DNA from: Dryococelus australis
Taxonomy: Eukaryota > Arthropoda > Insecta > Phasmatodea > Phasmatidae
Assembly: GCA_029891345.1 (NCBI GenBank)
Contig: CM056993.1
Coordinates: 229,429,265-229,493,264 of the forward strand
DNA: 64,000 nt
Reading direction: 5' to 3'
In this document: one piece after another, positions 36,631 to 49,575 of the stretch
Layout: every line of letters starts with the position of its first letter
Numbering within the stretch: the first letter of the stretch is position 1
The notes under the pieces: model-generated
What the model saw: only the letters and a program-made list of their open reading frames with translations
What the model was told of the DNA's origin: nothing
Database searches by the model: none
Made by a program: the position numbers and the translations under genes

Positions 36631-38337
36631 TACCAGGCACAGAACTTCTTAGCCGTTAAAGGTCTGGCGATCTGACTTTTTCTGCCACTAGCTGGTACCA
36701 GTAGCCTATCACGGCTATGCACTGTGGCCTAGTTCGCAGTGCTACAGCGGCCACAATAAGTTGAGCAACATGTTTTTCAGATGCATGGGAAAAGTTGTTT
36801 AATATTTCATTAAAATTAGGTCACCTTTTGCAAGAGGCTCATTTTGCTGAATAAGTACCCGAAAATCGTACATCTGTAGCTTGATGCATGCCAACATGCT
36901 GCGCTGTGCAAATGAGCACTCTATGGGCGACTTCGCCCCATCTACAAGCAACCTGAGCTCAGGGCTTAGGGGGTAGTCATAACAGTGGCAAAATAAAATA
37001 AACGTATCGAGCAAGAAGATTCCACAAGTCGGACTGCCGAATACATAATTGTAATTCACTCACGTAATTACAACAATGTTACCCGTTTACGCCGCAGTAG
37101 GCATACTTAAAGGTCCAAGAAGGTAGTCAGTCGCCTAACCACTACCTCACCAGGTAGGGCACGTATTAAGCTTTATCCATCCGTGTTTTATTTTATTAAT
37201 GAGTGTACATTACAGTTGGCATAAACTAACAGACTATTTTTCAGAATAGAGGATATTGTTCATTCTTCCCTTAACAGGGAACCATACTTCGTAGGTGTGC
37301 CGCCTCGCTTCGAAAGCTGGCGATAACATAGTATGACTCATGTTTAGTCAACACAAGATACCATGTAGCGCAGCTGCTCAATTCCCCCCAGTGTTGGTGA
37401 CTACTCTGTTGTGCCAACTTTAGTTCCGTGACAGGCTTTGTAACGTTTCTCATAGTTTTTCAGTTGCCAGCATGTAAAGTTTTCACTAAAATTATGGCAC
37501 TCAGTAACAATTGTGATGTCACAAGTAGTTGCAAAATTGAAGTGGTTCATAATGTTGACCTATAATCATTACTGTGCATTAATTTTTTAACAAAATTATT
37601 AGAGTAAGAATTTTCCAAAAGTACAAATTATAAACAAAATTAGCAGTTTTACAGCAAGGGTTGTGTGATGTCAGTGAACATACAGTGCGATGGATACGCA
37701 ATGAAGGAGAGAGCAGCATTGTATCTACATCGAAGGCAATGTTTGTAACAAAAAAAAGTCAGGAAACAAGTTACGGTTTTTAATGACTTCACCAAATAAT
37801 ATTTTCTGAAAACTATGTTAGAATTTTACAATAAGGGGGGACAATTTTTATAACCAAACAAATTACAGCATCTATGTATGACAGTTTCAGCAGGTTCCAT
37901 GGCAAAATTGTTTTTTAAGAAACAATGACGGGAGGAAGTTCGTAATGGAAAAGAATGACATAATACATGCTGACAGCGAAGAGGAACTTGTACTGCCCTT
38001 ATAAGCTATGACAAAACGGTTAATTAATTCTTCTATCCTACATGCAACTGTAAGTAAATAACAGTTATTACATTTACGTTAATAGATACGGCAAGTCTGT
38101 AAATTTAAGTTTCATATAATTTTTAATACAAACATAAAATTTTAGGTAAGGTGTTTGTCTGCTGAAATGCAAATGCAAATGAAATGCATATGCACAAATT
38201 GTAATTTATAATATTACATTCATATTTCACAACACACATAATATGATGCAATGGACTCTTGATAAATGTGGCAATAGGGCTTGGTAACGCCCACCAATAG
38301 GTTGAGACTGAGCAACCAAGAAGTTCTATGCCTGGTA
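36631..38337. mobile_element. Unclassified terminal-inverted-repeat element, 1.7 kb
   Basis: The left end TACCAGGCACAGAACTTCTT and the right end (reverse complement) TACCAGGCATAGAACTTCTT differ at one of 20 positions. Both ends are flanked by TA (36629-36630, 38338-38339). The left subterminal 130 bp recurs at 47215-47355 in the other orientation. No transposase is recognisable inside; short frames lack known domains. TA duplication would suit the Tc1/mariner superfamily, but the terminal sequence is not one I know. Confidence 0.7.
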
Positions 38338-40866
38338 TAGTTGTGTCTGATGTTTGGTATAATATACTAGTCATGGATCTAAACAAAATAAACAAGAAGA
38401 CAAAGAAAGTGCATATTAAAAGGACAAATATGTTTGCTTACTGCCAGTGTAGTTCTGTACAATGACTGCTACCAAGGGAGAATGTGGCATAGCTAATCTT
38501 GGCAACAGTACCTCTGGGCTAAAGGCACACTATGAATTACACCACCAGCCATTTGATAATAATAATTTTAGTACTAACTACAACTGTTGGCCTGGAAATG
38601 TCACTTAACCTTTACCAATTCTACCATTTTCCGCATATTTATCTGTGTTTCACACCGCAAGGGCACTAAAAAAAAAAACACACTAATTGTAATCACAGAG
38701 TCTCTGACAATAGAAAGGCAGTGGGTATTCAAAGTGGCAAGGAAAAAACCTGGCACAAGAAACAGCTAGACCTAAGACACAAAAATTATTGTTCTATGAG
38801 AAAATCATAGTATCAAAATATCCTCAACGACAAAAACCCATGAACATAGGATAAACGGACTGTACTAGAGATATTGTGTCAAGCATTTATTACTTGAGCA
38901 TATTAATATTTACATGTTTCGCATTTCTGCCTTTTTTGTGTATGTATGTATAAATATTTATGTACATGTAAACTGAGTTTTTGTCAAAAAGTGCCATTAA
39001 AGTCACAAGCTACAGGCCTCATTATATTCTACTTGTACTATGCCTGTATATAGGTTAGATAGTTGCTCCTTTCTATGTCTTGATGTTTTGTGCAAGTCAT
39101 GAATGTTGACACAGACAATCAGAAGGTGGCAACACTGAGTCTCGTAACTCAATAATTCCAGAAACTGTGTTTCTTCCCCCTCTGATTATGACGACCTACG
39201 AAAGTCCTTTCCTGATGCACTCCGGCTTCTCCCATTGATGTTAATAGCCATTATTACAAAGTTACCTTCCCCAATAACAAAACCAGCTCCCTGCATGCTC
39301 AATAACTCACTACTCATTCTTCTTCACTTTATGCTGATAAAATTAACTATTAGTACGGGTAAGACTTTTTTTTTGTAATATTTTAAGGCAAATTTAGTTT
39401 TTAAAAACAGTGTTCAAAATGCTAAAGTGAATGTAGCCCAGCTAAGTTCCTAATTCACACTGCACATTCCAACAGCAAACATATTTTCTTGAACACATCA
39501 CAAGCCAATCAACTACACTGTTAACACTTAATGATGTCATATTTACACAGGTGGTTGGAGCACTTTGGGCTCCCTAGTCTGGCCACTACCACTTTAACAA
39601 TCAGTTCCTACTGCCTGCCTTATGGAATAAAATTAGTTTCACCTTTGCACTCTTTTAAGACCCACTGCCATCATCTGTTATTGGCTTAAAATAGACACAC
39701 AAACATTACTGATATATTACAATTATTAGAAAATGTTTCCTTATCATAAGTTTGAGTGTGTTACATCACTCTTTTCCTCCAAACATTTCACAGTAAAAAA
39801 AATTTTCAAAAAAAAAGACTGTTGGCATGTAGCATAAAATGATCGCAGCTCTAGCCTTAACATAACAAACAATGAACTAAGCTACTATTGCAAAATGCCT
39901 GAGGTGTGTATCTGAGTTTGTAAAGGATGGAAGTCCTAATAAAAATAGAAGAACCAAATTTGATTTTTAATTTTTTCACCCAGCTATCATTTACAGCATC
40001 AAATAATCTGTCTCCATCATTACTCTTTTTATTTCACAGTGAGCACAATATTTAATGTCTATTTCAACTATAATTAACATCCTTCTTTATGTGTCTGGTT
40101 AGTTACTGTCAATTAACTCATACTCATAATTAACACACACACAGTCCATCTGTTGCCATCAATTGTAATGTCTTTCACTCACGCATCCAGTCTAATACTC
40201 CAGCCTGCAGTCATACTCTTCACTGTTCTGATGTTCGCAGTCACAGATTTTCCTCCTACTAATCACTTCTCTCACTGTGCGCTTCTCGCAAGTCGTCTAT
40301 CGCTGAAATTCCTTCAACAACTGCCGGCTCGGAGACCAAACACACCTATAGCCGCTGGCCTTGGCCTGGAAGATTTACCGCACCCCAAGTCTAGCAGGGA
40401 GACACAAGGTCAGTAATCCTGAGCAATCTACAGATGTCTTAAAGATACCCGATACTAAAGGTCGGGAGCGGCATACATCCTGATGGGTATAACAAGCACA
40501 CTTTGTAAACATTCCTTTGACTTGCTGCTGCCACTATAATATATCTGGTATGTCCTTCACTTCCACTTGCTCATGTGGAATAAAGCAGTGAGTGCGTAAC
40601 ACTACTATATAAAAAACTTATGTGCTGCTTTACAAAGCTCGAAGTGAGTGGCACATTTCGACCTTTCTTGGCACGTCTTTGATGTTACACCACTAACTCC
40701 CACATGGAGGTGCAGCTGTTGGGCTGCCCATGAGTGCCATCTCTAGGCAGGTGTGCCTCAGTGAGGTCACTAACAGAGTCCTTCCCATGCTGACAAGAGA
40801 TGGCTGCTAGTGGTGATGAGGGCATATTTCACGCCAAGTTCCCTCACTATTAGCGTTCCCTCACTA

Positions 40867-41964
40867 TCAGCCTCTGGTACTGGGGAGGGGATGGAGTATG
40901 TCAAGGACTGCTCTGCTCAAGAGGTCAGCTGGCTCCCTGTCAGCTTCCCTATTTAGACACCCTTCCACCCAGACATTCCCCACATGTTGATATTTCACCT
41001 TTGGTTGATTTATGGGACTGCCGCCTAACTTTGTTCCCTGTACCTGCTTGGACAATTCTTGATCACATTCAAGCACTGACGTCAAGGGCAGCTTCATAGC
41101 TCTCAGGACTCTGACATTTCAGACGACATTGATGAGTCAACATAAGCAGGGCTGTTCATTAGTGAGGACCTGGGATACTATCACTCCACTTCGGGGTTGA
41201 GAGCATCACTACTGGTTGGGTTAGCCCTGGGATGGTATGCTGGGGTGGTAAGGTGTTCTGTTCCCCACCTGGTACAGTATTCTCTCCACTTTCGCCCTAC
41301 AAATTGTAAACCATTGTCCGTCAACAAATACTCAGGGTGTCGCCATCTCGGAAAAAACTCATTCTGCATTACTTGTGCAATTATGTGTGCATGGACGTTA
41401 CTAACTGGGAATGCCTCTGTCCAACAGATAAACAAATCTGTGGCAACAACATGAAATCTGTTACCAGTTTTTGTACGCGACTACTGTTTTGAATGGCTCG
41501 GTTGGCAGCCTTGGCTGTTGTGGAGCGTCGCCGTCTGTTCTCCGTGGCTTCCGGTTGTTACAAGTGATATAGCTCTGTACATGTTTCCTTACATCTCCCT
41601 GAATCCCTGGCCAGTGAAAGAATTTCTGCATGTTTCTTTGCATTTGCTCGGATCCCGGGTGTCCATGCTCCAAACTGTCGTGTGCATACTTTAATACAAG
41701 TTCCCATTTCTCGTTCGGCACATACCTCCACCATTGCGCACAATTACCAGGTGGTTTGGTTTGTATTTCTCTGTCCACTACCCTCCAGTGTTCTGTGTAC
41801 CGTGTGGTGCAGTGTTGCCGGCATTGCGCAGCATCTGGGGAATTTTCTTGTGCAGTGTATACCTCTCTTAACACATTCCGTACATTCACAGAAACAAGTT
41901 CGCCAGGTAGTGTGGCAACAATGCTTTGTACAACATGGGTTTGTGTTTCTGCAGTTGGTATCAC
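40867..41964 (-). pseudogene. Gypsy integrase relic (minus-strand element)
   Basis: 41461-41964 gives the zinc-binding module (HDSLEHGHPGSEQM, then FHWPGIQGDVRKHV and YITCNNRK, so HHCC is present). 41181-41435 gives the catalytic core (FICWTEAFPVSN, then LLTDNGLQFVGRKW with the second aspartate kept, then PAYHPRANPTS). The frame then leaves the family pattern where the catalytic glutamate is expected. 40867-41097 (MKLPLTSVLECDQ) may be the C-terminal end. Each part is in a different frame, so it is non-functional. Confidence 0.78.
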
Positions 41965-41973
41965 ACTGCAAGG

Positions 41974-42340
41974 TTATAGCGTTTCTTCCCACTCGGCATC
42001 GTCAGTTACCGTTAGATTCGGACAAGGGTTTCTGGACAAGGCGTCCGCGAGCTCGTTGGTTTTTCCCGCCACGTATTCTACCTTGAAATTGTATTCCTGC
42101 AGTAACAACGCCCAGGGGGCAAGTTTGCTCTTCCCGTTATGCATGCCCTCTAACCACACAAGACATCGGTTGTCAGTTTTTGGTGTAAACTGCCTTCCTA
42201 GCAAGTACGGCCATTACTTCCGCAATGCATGTAGAATGGCCAAACATTCCTGTTCATTAATGTGATATTTACGTTCTCTGTCCCAGAACTCTGCACTGTG
42301 GTAACTGATTATATGTTTTTCCCTGTGTGTTCCCTCCTGA
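41974..42340 (-). pseudogene. Gypsy RNase H relic (minus-strand element)
   Basis: The frame at 41974-42204 reads FTPKTDNRCLVWL, then LAPWALLLQEYNFKVEYVAG and NELADALSRNP, the C-terminal half of Gypsy RNase H. The N-terminal half is at the end of the frame at 42214-42783 (VDCSENG where DASxxG is normal, then YHINEQECLAI). The first catalytic aspartate is retained but its motif is changed. Confidence 0.8.
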
Positions 42341-42344
42341 TACA

Positions 42345-43200
42345 ACACTGCCCAATGCCTTATTGACTGGCATCCGTTTTCACTACAATCTACAATAGGC
42401 AACTCTGGGTTGAATCTAGGCAGTGGATTACAATTATGGAATGCAAGTTTGATGTCTTTAAACGCTTGATCAGCTTGAGGTGTCCAGACAAATTTATGTT
42501 TCTCACACAACAAAGCAGTTAATGGTGCAGTGATTACAGAAAAGTTTGGTACAAATTCCCTCAACCAATTAATCAGACCAAAAAATTTCCTGACCTGTTT
42601 ATGTGATCTAGGTGTGGGTTTATTTTGAATTTTCTGTATATGTTGTGTTTCTGGTTCGTGTCTGTTTGCTGTTACATAGTGTCCTAGAAACTCCATTCTG
42701 CTCATCCCCAACTTACAATTTTCCACTTTGCACGTAATTTTAATACGTTTGAGCCATTCAAACACAAGGCTCAAATGGTGCAAATGCTCCTACCAGCTGT
42801 TAGACCAAACAAGTACATAATCCAAATACACCATCACAAATTCTCCTATGTATCCGTCAACTACGTTTACCATTAAGTTCTGAAACGTCGCAGGGGCACA
42901 CTTTAAACCAAAAGGCATATCTCAAATTGGAACCTACGTCCATCCGAGGTAGTAAATGCTGTTTTTTTTCTGTCTTGAGGGCAGATAGGTACTTGCCAAT
43001 AACCAGATTTTCAAATCAAGAGATGTGAATTCTAAAGCTGGTCCTAATGTTGACAAAGTGTCTTGCATGTTTACTGTTATTTTATTGAGGGGGCGAAAAT
43101 CAACACACAATCGCCGTTCGCCATCTTTTTTGGAGTAAGGGTGATACCTGAATTATAGAGACTCTATGTAGGTTCAATAACATTATTGAGCATCTCACAT
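42345..43200 (-). pseudogene. Gypsy reverse transcriptase relic (minus-strand element)
   Basis: In order on the minus strand: KKDGERRLCVDF near 43130-43085, MPFGLKCAPATFQNLM near 42920-42870, then VYLDYVLVWSNSW near 42835-42795, where the second aspartate of YLDD is now tyrosine, followed by a stop. The frame 42214-42783 continues with KCKLGMSRMEFLGHYV-type sequence and the connection segment KKFFGLINWLREFVPNFS. Frameshifts separate the blocks. Confidence 0.82.
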
Positions 43201-43860
43201 ACCAGCTGGTTGATGACTCGGTAAAAGAAAATACGTGGGTCTCGTAGCATGGCGTACACCGGGATCTCGTGCGTTGTGATGATCGCAAGCTCCATGACAT
43301 TGGTGCGCTGCAGCTTCCCCTCAGTGTGGAACACACTGGCATACTGGTCAAGTAGATGTTGCAGATGTTGCAGACATTGCTGATGTGTAGTGGGCACCTC
43401 GTGCTTGAAGTCAGCAAGCGGCACAGCAGTTGTTGTTATTGGTGGTGTTGCTCCCACGGCGTAAACAGTCCATCGGCCACATGTCCCCATGTGCAGACGA
43501 TTCAGGTGCGGTTCTATCACGGTGTGATTGTCGACAGCCATGGCAGTCCCAAAATCACATCTTTGCACAAGTCCAGCATTATATAAACATCGCACTTGGT
43601 ACGCAGTTCTCTAATCCCTATAGTTACGCGCATAACACTTTTTGCTTCTCCCTGTTGATGTGTGGTAGCGAATTGTAAACATTGCAGCGGCACTCTAGTT
43701 GTTATACATTGTATCAGACCTTCATGTACAAAATTGTGACTGGCAGCAGTGTCAATAACAGTCGTGACATCTTCTCCCTCGAGTTCTAAACAGATTCTTA
43801 GGGTTTTTGCAGTACTGTCAGTTACTTGGAAAACTTTTGCACCTTCATTAGGCGGATTGA
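43164..43860 (-). pseudogene. Gypsy protease and RT N-terminal relic (minus-strand element)
   Basis: Near 43755-43725 the minus strand reads TVIDTAASHNFVHEG, the retropepsin active site with DTG changed to DTA, and later DVILGLPWLSTI, the usual end of the protease. 43164-43595 then holds the linker and RT start (YASVFHTEGKLQRTNVMEL, then QLVCEMLNNVIEPT). Confidence 0.75.
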
Positions 43861-45144
43861 TACGACCTGGTGGTGAGATTGGTGGTGCGGTTTTGCCAAC
43901 CTTCTGACTTAGTTTTCGAACCTGTTGCCCTGGTAACTATTTCCCTGTTGTTGTGGTGAAAGAGTTTCTGTCTTCGTGGTTCCGCCTTGCAGGTGTAAAC
44001 ATTGGCGATCATCGCATAACATCTGGCAGCACTGTAGGTGTTGACGTGTGAAAGTTCAATCTTGGGGATTGGTATGTCTGTCCTGCCCACACATACCGTT
44101 CATACAAACACTTTCGCGCGTAAACTGTTCGACACATGCCCTTGTTGCCCTTCTCAGATACGGCCCAATGTCCGGTGATGACAAGGCGAAAACGATCTCT
44201 AAAACAAAGCGAGTCAGCTAACCTGGGTTCCAATGCTTAAACAAGCCTAACTTATGCTGTATCAACTCCTCAATACCCTCACATTCATGTTGCTGTTCAT
44301 GATACAACCACGTTTGCGACTGAATGGCATCTCTGTCAGTATCAAATCTTCCCAACAACCTATCGCAAAACACATCCCACCTCACATGATAGTCTCTTAC
44401 AAGGTTCCACCATGTGGCTGCTTTTCCTCTAAGTCGGTTGACGGTGACTTCAGTCCAGTCCACCCGGTGTACACGTTGTCGGTTCAACTTCTCCTCGCAC
44501 CCAGCCAAGAATGTGGTCGGATCTTCGGAATCTTGACCTGTAAAAATTGGCAATAATACATTACGATCCGGCCCAGTTAAGCACTGTGGCGTGTACATAA
44601 CAACAACTGGTGGGGGCGTGGGTTTCACCTCAGGTGTTATCGGTGGCGTGATCTCAGCACAGTTCGTCTTACGGCACTCGTCACAATTTGTAACACCATC
44701 GCGATAAGTGGTACACTCTGCAGGCCCTATGCATCATAAATGCGAGTCTTTCCAACACCATTGGCACAGTGCCCACTTAGTTCCCGGCCCGTCACATCCG
44801 GTGCACATGCACAAGCACTGCTATGATGGCGTAGAAGCGGTATCGGACATACACTGACATAAGGGTTGGTACCATGAATTTTCTGCAAATAGATTGATCT
44901 AACTGACTCTGCCGCAGTGTACGGAGCGTTCAACCAGGATGTTCATATAATACGCGAACGTTGGTGTTGCGGGTGTCACGGTTGCCGACGTGGAAGTATT
45001 GATGCCTTTTTGTGGGTGTTCAGGCGTGATGTCCGCCATCTTCTCGCGGTTGACGCCGTTGGCGTGACACGGTTGAACACACTTGGCCCCACTTGGGAAC
45101 AACAATTGACGCCGTCGGGTGAAACATGAGACGAACGACAACAC
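43860..45144 (-). pseudogene. Gypsy gag relic (minus-strand element)
   Basis: 44218-44628 (136 codons) is a clear capsid segment: LLPIFTGQDSEDPTTFLAG, then WTEVTVNRLRGKAATWWN and FCDRLLGRFDTDRDAIQS. 43848-44233 holds a basic C-terminal part in two frames; 44899-45144 probably the N-terminus (MADITPEHPQKG). No intact frame spans it. Confidence 0.75.
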
Positions 45145-45157
45145 AGATACTTACTGG

Positions 45158-45171
45158 TAATATGGGCGCCA
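45158..45171 (-). promoter_or_regulatory. Primer-binding site of the minus-strand Gypsy element
   Basis: The minus strand reads TGGCGCCCATATTACC. The first nine bases match the lysine-tRNA primer-binding site used by gypsy-type elements. It lies just upstream of the gag relic, placing the 5' LTR end at about 45173. The far end of that LTR was not found; AATAAA-type signal at about 45378-45386 (minus) suits an LTR. Confidence 0.55.
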
Positions 45172-47179
45172 GCAGTGCTTCCGAATCACCGCACTATTGA
45201 GACTCAGGGTTCTCAAGGATGCTGTGGGTTCTGTGTGTCCGTCTCACCCGTACGTACTTACAAACACGTTAGCAATAATAAACTTTTACTAAACATCACT
45301 TTGAAAATAATCATTTGGTAAAATACATGTGGCTAGGACACTACCACTACTAAATAAAAGAGGTAGGTGACTGATGCTTGCTTTTATTGTTACTATCCGT
45401 ACACATCAACATGCCAATGAAATTATGATTATCTCGGTCATGACTAGCCAATTCTGCTTGGGTGCTCCCCAGCCCGCAATTAATCTAGCGCACACCTAGA
45501 TGGATGATCTCACTGAGGTGCATGAAAGCACAGCCTTCACAAGGGAAGAGGGCCGACAGCCACTAGGGTGGAATGACAGTTTTTCCCTGAAGACAGGTGA
45601 ATTACAAATGAAACCCTTGATGAAAACATTTTAACACGTGTGACTACTTGGCATCACTATCACAAACTCATCTGGGATCGCTCCCCAGCACGTGCGTAGT
45701 GTGGTGACGGCCTATACACAGAGCCGGACGGAAGTAATTGCACCGTACACATATTGCAAAATTACACTAAATACATAAAGACCCTTAAAAGATGATGGAG
45801 CACGAGATGAGTATTCACAGTAAACACACACGTGTGAAAACAAGCTTAGGTGGCACGGATGCCGCTGGATAATGTTCGTAGCGGACCACGTGGCACAGAT
45901 GAAATTGCAATATTTCATCTTGAAACGGGTAAATTATGTTCAGACAAAATGTTACTCTGAGATACAAAATTATTCTCTTTACAATTTAAATGATTGCCGA
46001 CGTGTAGCAGGCCTGATGGCAGTAAAATCTAACATTAACATGACCGCGTGGTCAAGTACAAAAAGCATAAAAGCATCAATTAGACGAAAAACACATTGAA
46101 CCCTGAATGAAACATACATCGAACCCTGAAATAAATTGTAATGTACATGATTTTACGCAAATAAACTTTCAAAGTGCATAGATGGCACAGATATAGACTT
46201 GGCATACGTTAGTCACATGGTTGTACATGAAATTGCCATAAAATATTCAAACATGAAAATACCGTTAAAATACATACATAAAAGCAATTCCCTTAAAATT
46301 GCACGTAGCAATAATACAGAAATTACACTGGAACGCCACTAACATAGGCGGATGGCACCTGATTTAAGTTTCACGGATCACGTGACCTCTCCAACATCTT
46401 TCTTCTCTCCCCTCGATTAAGTTTGAAAATACAACAAGGGCTAAATAAATTATTTAAGCGGAAGCATAAATGCTGAGGAAATGTCTGGAAAAACGTACGC
46501 AAGCAAAGGCTGACCTGTAAACTAAATTGACTATGAAAATCTACATCAGTGAACAAAAGTTGTAGTGCGCATGTGACAGTGTCTTACCTTGCCAGCTCCC
46601 TAGAACAGACTGTCCAGAGGCAAGCCTCGCATGGACCTACCATGGCCACCTACAAGGTTCACATAAGCGGAAATCCTATGCACGCCAGGTAAAATATTTA
46701 TACTTTGAAAAATAAAAGTGGCCAAAATTAAATTTTTCATGTTTTACATTTTTATAATATTCTTATGGCTTTTTCATATTAGGTCAGTGTCTCTTTATTA
46801 CGGTATTCATGCCGGAATATCAGTGTTCTTAATCTCGGTGCCGCGGGCACTTTGAATTTCATAACCAAAAATTTTCACAACAGCAAACACTTTAAAATAT
46901 TTCAAGATACAAATACAAATACAAAACACGTTTTACACTGCAAAGTATTATTGATGTGAGAGTTCAAAAATGTTGGCCTCTTTGTGCACGCACATGGACA
47001 CGTGAAATGTGCGTGGGGAGCGCCATCATGGGCTCTAGCGCCGCTGACTTTTAGCCGGCGCCAAGTTTATGCTAGCTGTTCACCTTAACAATGTAAAACA
47101 GGAACGAATCAAGATACAGACATATTCAGAAAAATGAGTCTCTTGCGAAAAGTAACTGAACTTTAATAAAATATTTCAC

Positions 47180-47357
47180 TATTTTTGAGCGCTTCTGAGA
47201 AAATCTTTTTTTTTTGGCTTATTGTGGCTACCATTACTGTGTGAACTAGGCAACAGTGCATGTCCGTGATAGGCTACTGGCACCAGCTAGTGCGAGAAGC
47301 GCCGCTGATCGACTGACTTTGAGCGGCCAAGAAGCGCTTTGCCTGGTATAGGTACTA
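47180..47357 (-). mobile_element. Fragment of the TACCAGGCA inverted-repeat family
   Basis: Reverse complement of the left end of 36631-38337: TACCAGGCAAAGCGCTTCTT, CACTAGCTGGTGCCAGTAGC and CTATCACGG are shared. Only one end is visible; the match fades at about 47215. Confidence 0.65.
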
Positions 47358-47438
47358 GCCTTTTGCATTCCTAAGAGCACAAGCTTCCACTCACCATGTG
47401 AACTGGTCAGTGACCACCAAGATATATTGATTCCTTTT

Positions 47439-47750
47439 CTACATCCTTGGGTGCATGTGGTATTTAATGTGATTGGGGTAGGATAGGCAGTTGGGAAGGC
47501 CTATGTGGTTTGGCACACCCAGCATTTGTTTACGTATTGTGATCACAAATTCTCTTCCACCAATGTTATTTTCCCACCAGTAGTTTTGTAGGCAGCTAGT
47601 TAACAGTTGAGTGGTGCAAGGGTCCCATATCTGTGCAGCCTGGATTCCTCTCCTTCGAGGTAGATGTTGTTTATAGGCATTATGTTTCTTCCGCAAAGCT
47701 CTTACCTTTCCTTTGGCCAAGGTTCTGATTGTAACATCTACTCCCACTCA
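47439..47750 (-). pseudogene. Gypsy-type relic, downstream part
   Basis: A 102-codon minus-strand frame immediately downstream of the Tc1/IS630-type insertion. It is probably a continuation of the RNase H fragment at 48754-48931 but has no motif I can name. Confidence 0.3.
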
Positions 47751-47752
47751 TA

Positions 47753-48752
47753 CAGGATAATCAGAAATTCACTTTACAAACTCCTAGGATTTGTAGAAGG
47801 GACTGAGTAGACTATCTTTTGAATAGAAACCCATGTCTGGAAATGCCCGTCCACTTCCGCTGAGGGAAAGAGCCATGTCTCAGATGTGCCTGTGTTATGC
47901 AACTGGGTAGGCAGTACATTACTTCAGACAATCACCTGATGGCACTCGATATCTACCCTGCCTCGAGCCCCATTCACGTGCCTTTATGTCTCCAATTAAC
48001 ATGGTTGAGCACACGTTTGCAGAATACACATACATGATCCTTGTGTATGGCACAGCTGAAGGTAATGGATGAGCAGTTCGTTGGCTGTATCAAGAGCATT
48101 ATCCACAACATACGACACCATCGCATACCCTTTTTGTCACAGTTACGCAACGGCTCTGAGAATAAGGTACCTTCACCGCTGACAGGAACGACTGTGGTGC
48201 TCCAAAGAGACGCGCACTACCAAATTGGAAGAGGCTGTACTGCATCATGCTGAACAGAGCCCGTCAGCTAGTACGCGAACGACTGCGCATGCAATGGCTG
48301 ATGCTCTCAGCATAGTCTCGGAGGAACTGCATGAGTAACAACTACATCTTTACCACCTCCAAAGGCTAGAGTCTTAGGGTCCAGCCAATTTTGAACATGT
48401 GTTGACTACTGCACGTATTTCCTGCACTGTTGCACTGACGAGCTTGTTCCCACGTCGTGTTCTGTTCACAGATGAATGTAAATCCAATAGGAACAGTGTT
48501 CTTGATTCTCAAAACAGCCATGTCTGGGCAGACAAAAACCCTAATACCACGCATGTCCAGGGATTCCAGCACAGATTTTCTATCAATGTGTGGGCAGGTA
48601 TGCTGGATGGTTATGTGTAAAATACCTGATTTGAAATGGTTGTAGCACAGAAACTGTAGGTTTCCGGACATGGGTTCCTATTCAAAAGATCATCTACTCA
48701 GTCAAACTGTACAAGTTGTAGGAGTTTGTAAGGGGAATTTCCGAGTACCCTG
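47753..48752 (+). mobile_element. Tc1/IS630-type DNA transposon relic, 1000 bp
   Basis: Long inverted repeats of about 90 bp: the left end CAGGATAATCAGAAATTCAC and the right end (reverse complement) CAGGGTACTCGGAAATTCCC, both continuing through TTACAAACTCCTA, GACTGAGTAGA and GAACCCATGTC. TA flanks at 47751-47752 and 48753-48754. Inside, on the plus strand, 48399-48650 holds a broken transposase middle part (RRVLFTDECKSNRN, then FQHRFSINVWAGMLDGY), with the first catalytic aspartate in FTDE. The N- and C-terminal parts are lost or frameshifted. Confidence 0.82.
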
Positions 48753-48753
48753 T

Positions 48754-48931
48754 ATACTTCTATTGGGATTTTCTCTGCATAAGTACCATAGATAAGGGTC
48801 GGGTATCTGGTTTTCAGTTCCCTTACAATGCTCAATAGTGAATGTGAACTCCTGCAGAAGTAGGCCCCACTGTGTAAGCTTTGCCTGCTCCTCCTACATC
48901 TACAGCCATAGTAGGGGTTGACTATCACCAA
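48754..48931 (-). pseudogene. Gypsy RNase H C-terminal relic
   Basis: One minus-strand frame reads QAKLTQWGLLLQEFTFTIEH, then CKGTENQIPD, a standard Gypsy RNase H ending. A Tc1/IS630-type element interrupts the sequence right after it. Confidence 0.68.
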
Positions 48932-49575
48932 TACTATCTCTAGGCATTTTTGTTTGTTCGCTTAATACATTTGCTCTGTCTTGAAGAGCACACAAGTGTC
49001 AAGGGAAACAGTCACAACTCCTAGCACCATTCCTGCGGCATGATATGAAATGCGGACCATGTCCTGAAGTCCCTCCCTCCACCCTCAATATATGTGGTGA
49101 AATTCACGGTCACATTCCTCACATTTTATTTTGTTATAGTCCTATCCCATTACAACAGTCGGCCATACATCACCTTGCCTCCAACTGGCATCCTTAGCAC
49201 ATGTGTTATGCCCAGTGCAAATTCCACATCCTCTTGCCACCCTAGGCACATTTGATAAAAAATAGCCCTGGACCTTATACATTCAACCCACTATACCGGT
49301 CCTTCAGTTACGCAGATAGCAGCATTGTGTGGTGTATCTTGGGACACTGCATCCTATCTTCATTCTGTTCTCTACCCCTATCTAAAGGCAAGTCTGATGT
49401 TCCGTTCTGTTCCCTGCCTCCCACCTCATTCAAACGTAGAGAAAAAATAAACAAACAAAAATGTGCACACCACCAGGTGTTTCTTCAGACCTACAAAAGT
49501 TTGTATGTCTAATTCTTAGGAGCGTCATGAATATGTCTGGCTATTCAAATGCAGCATGCCACGTGCCACCAAATG

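Noticed and set aside
36799..37059. 86-codon minus-strand frame with a plausible protein-like composition
   Set aside because: Lies inside the 1.7-kb inverted-repeat element, has no splice sites and no known motif.
37111..37160. A-box-like GAGGTAGTGGTTAGGCG on the minus strand
   Set aside because: No B box at the right distance and no repeat partner in the window; too little for a SINE or tRNA call.
41630..42265. 211-codon plus-strand open frame, among the longest in the window
   Set aside because: Opposite strand of Gypsy integrase and RNase H coding; no domain, cysteine/serine-rich composition typical of an antisense frame.
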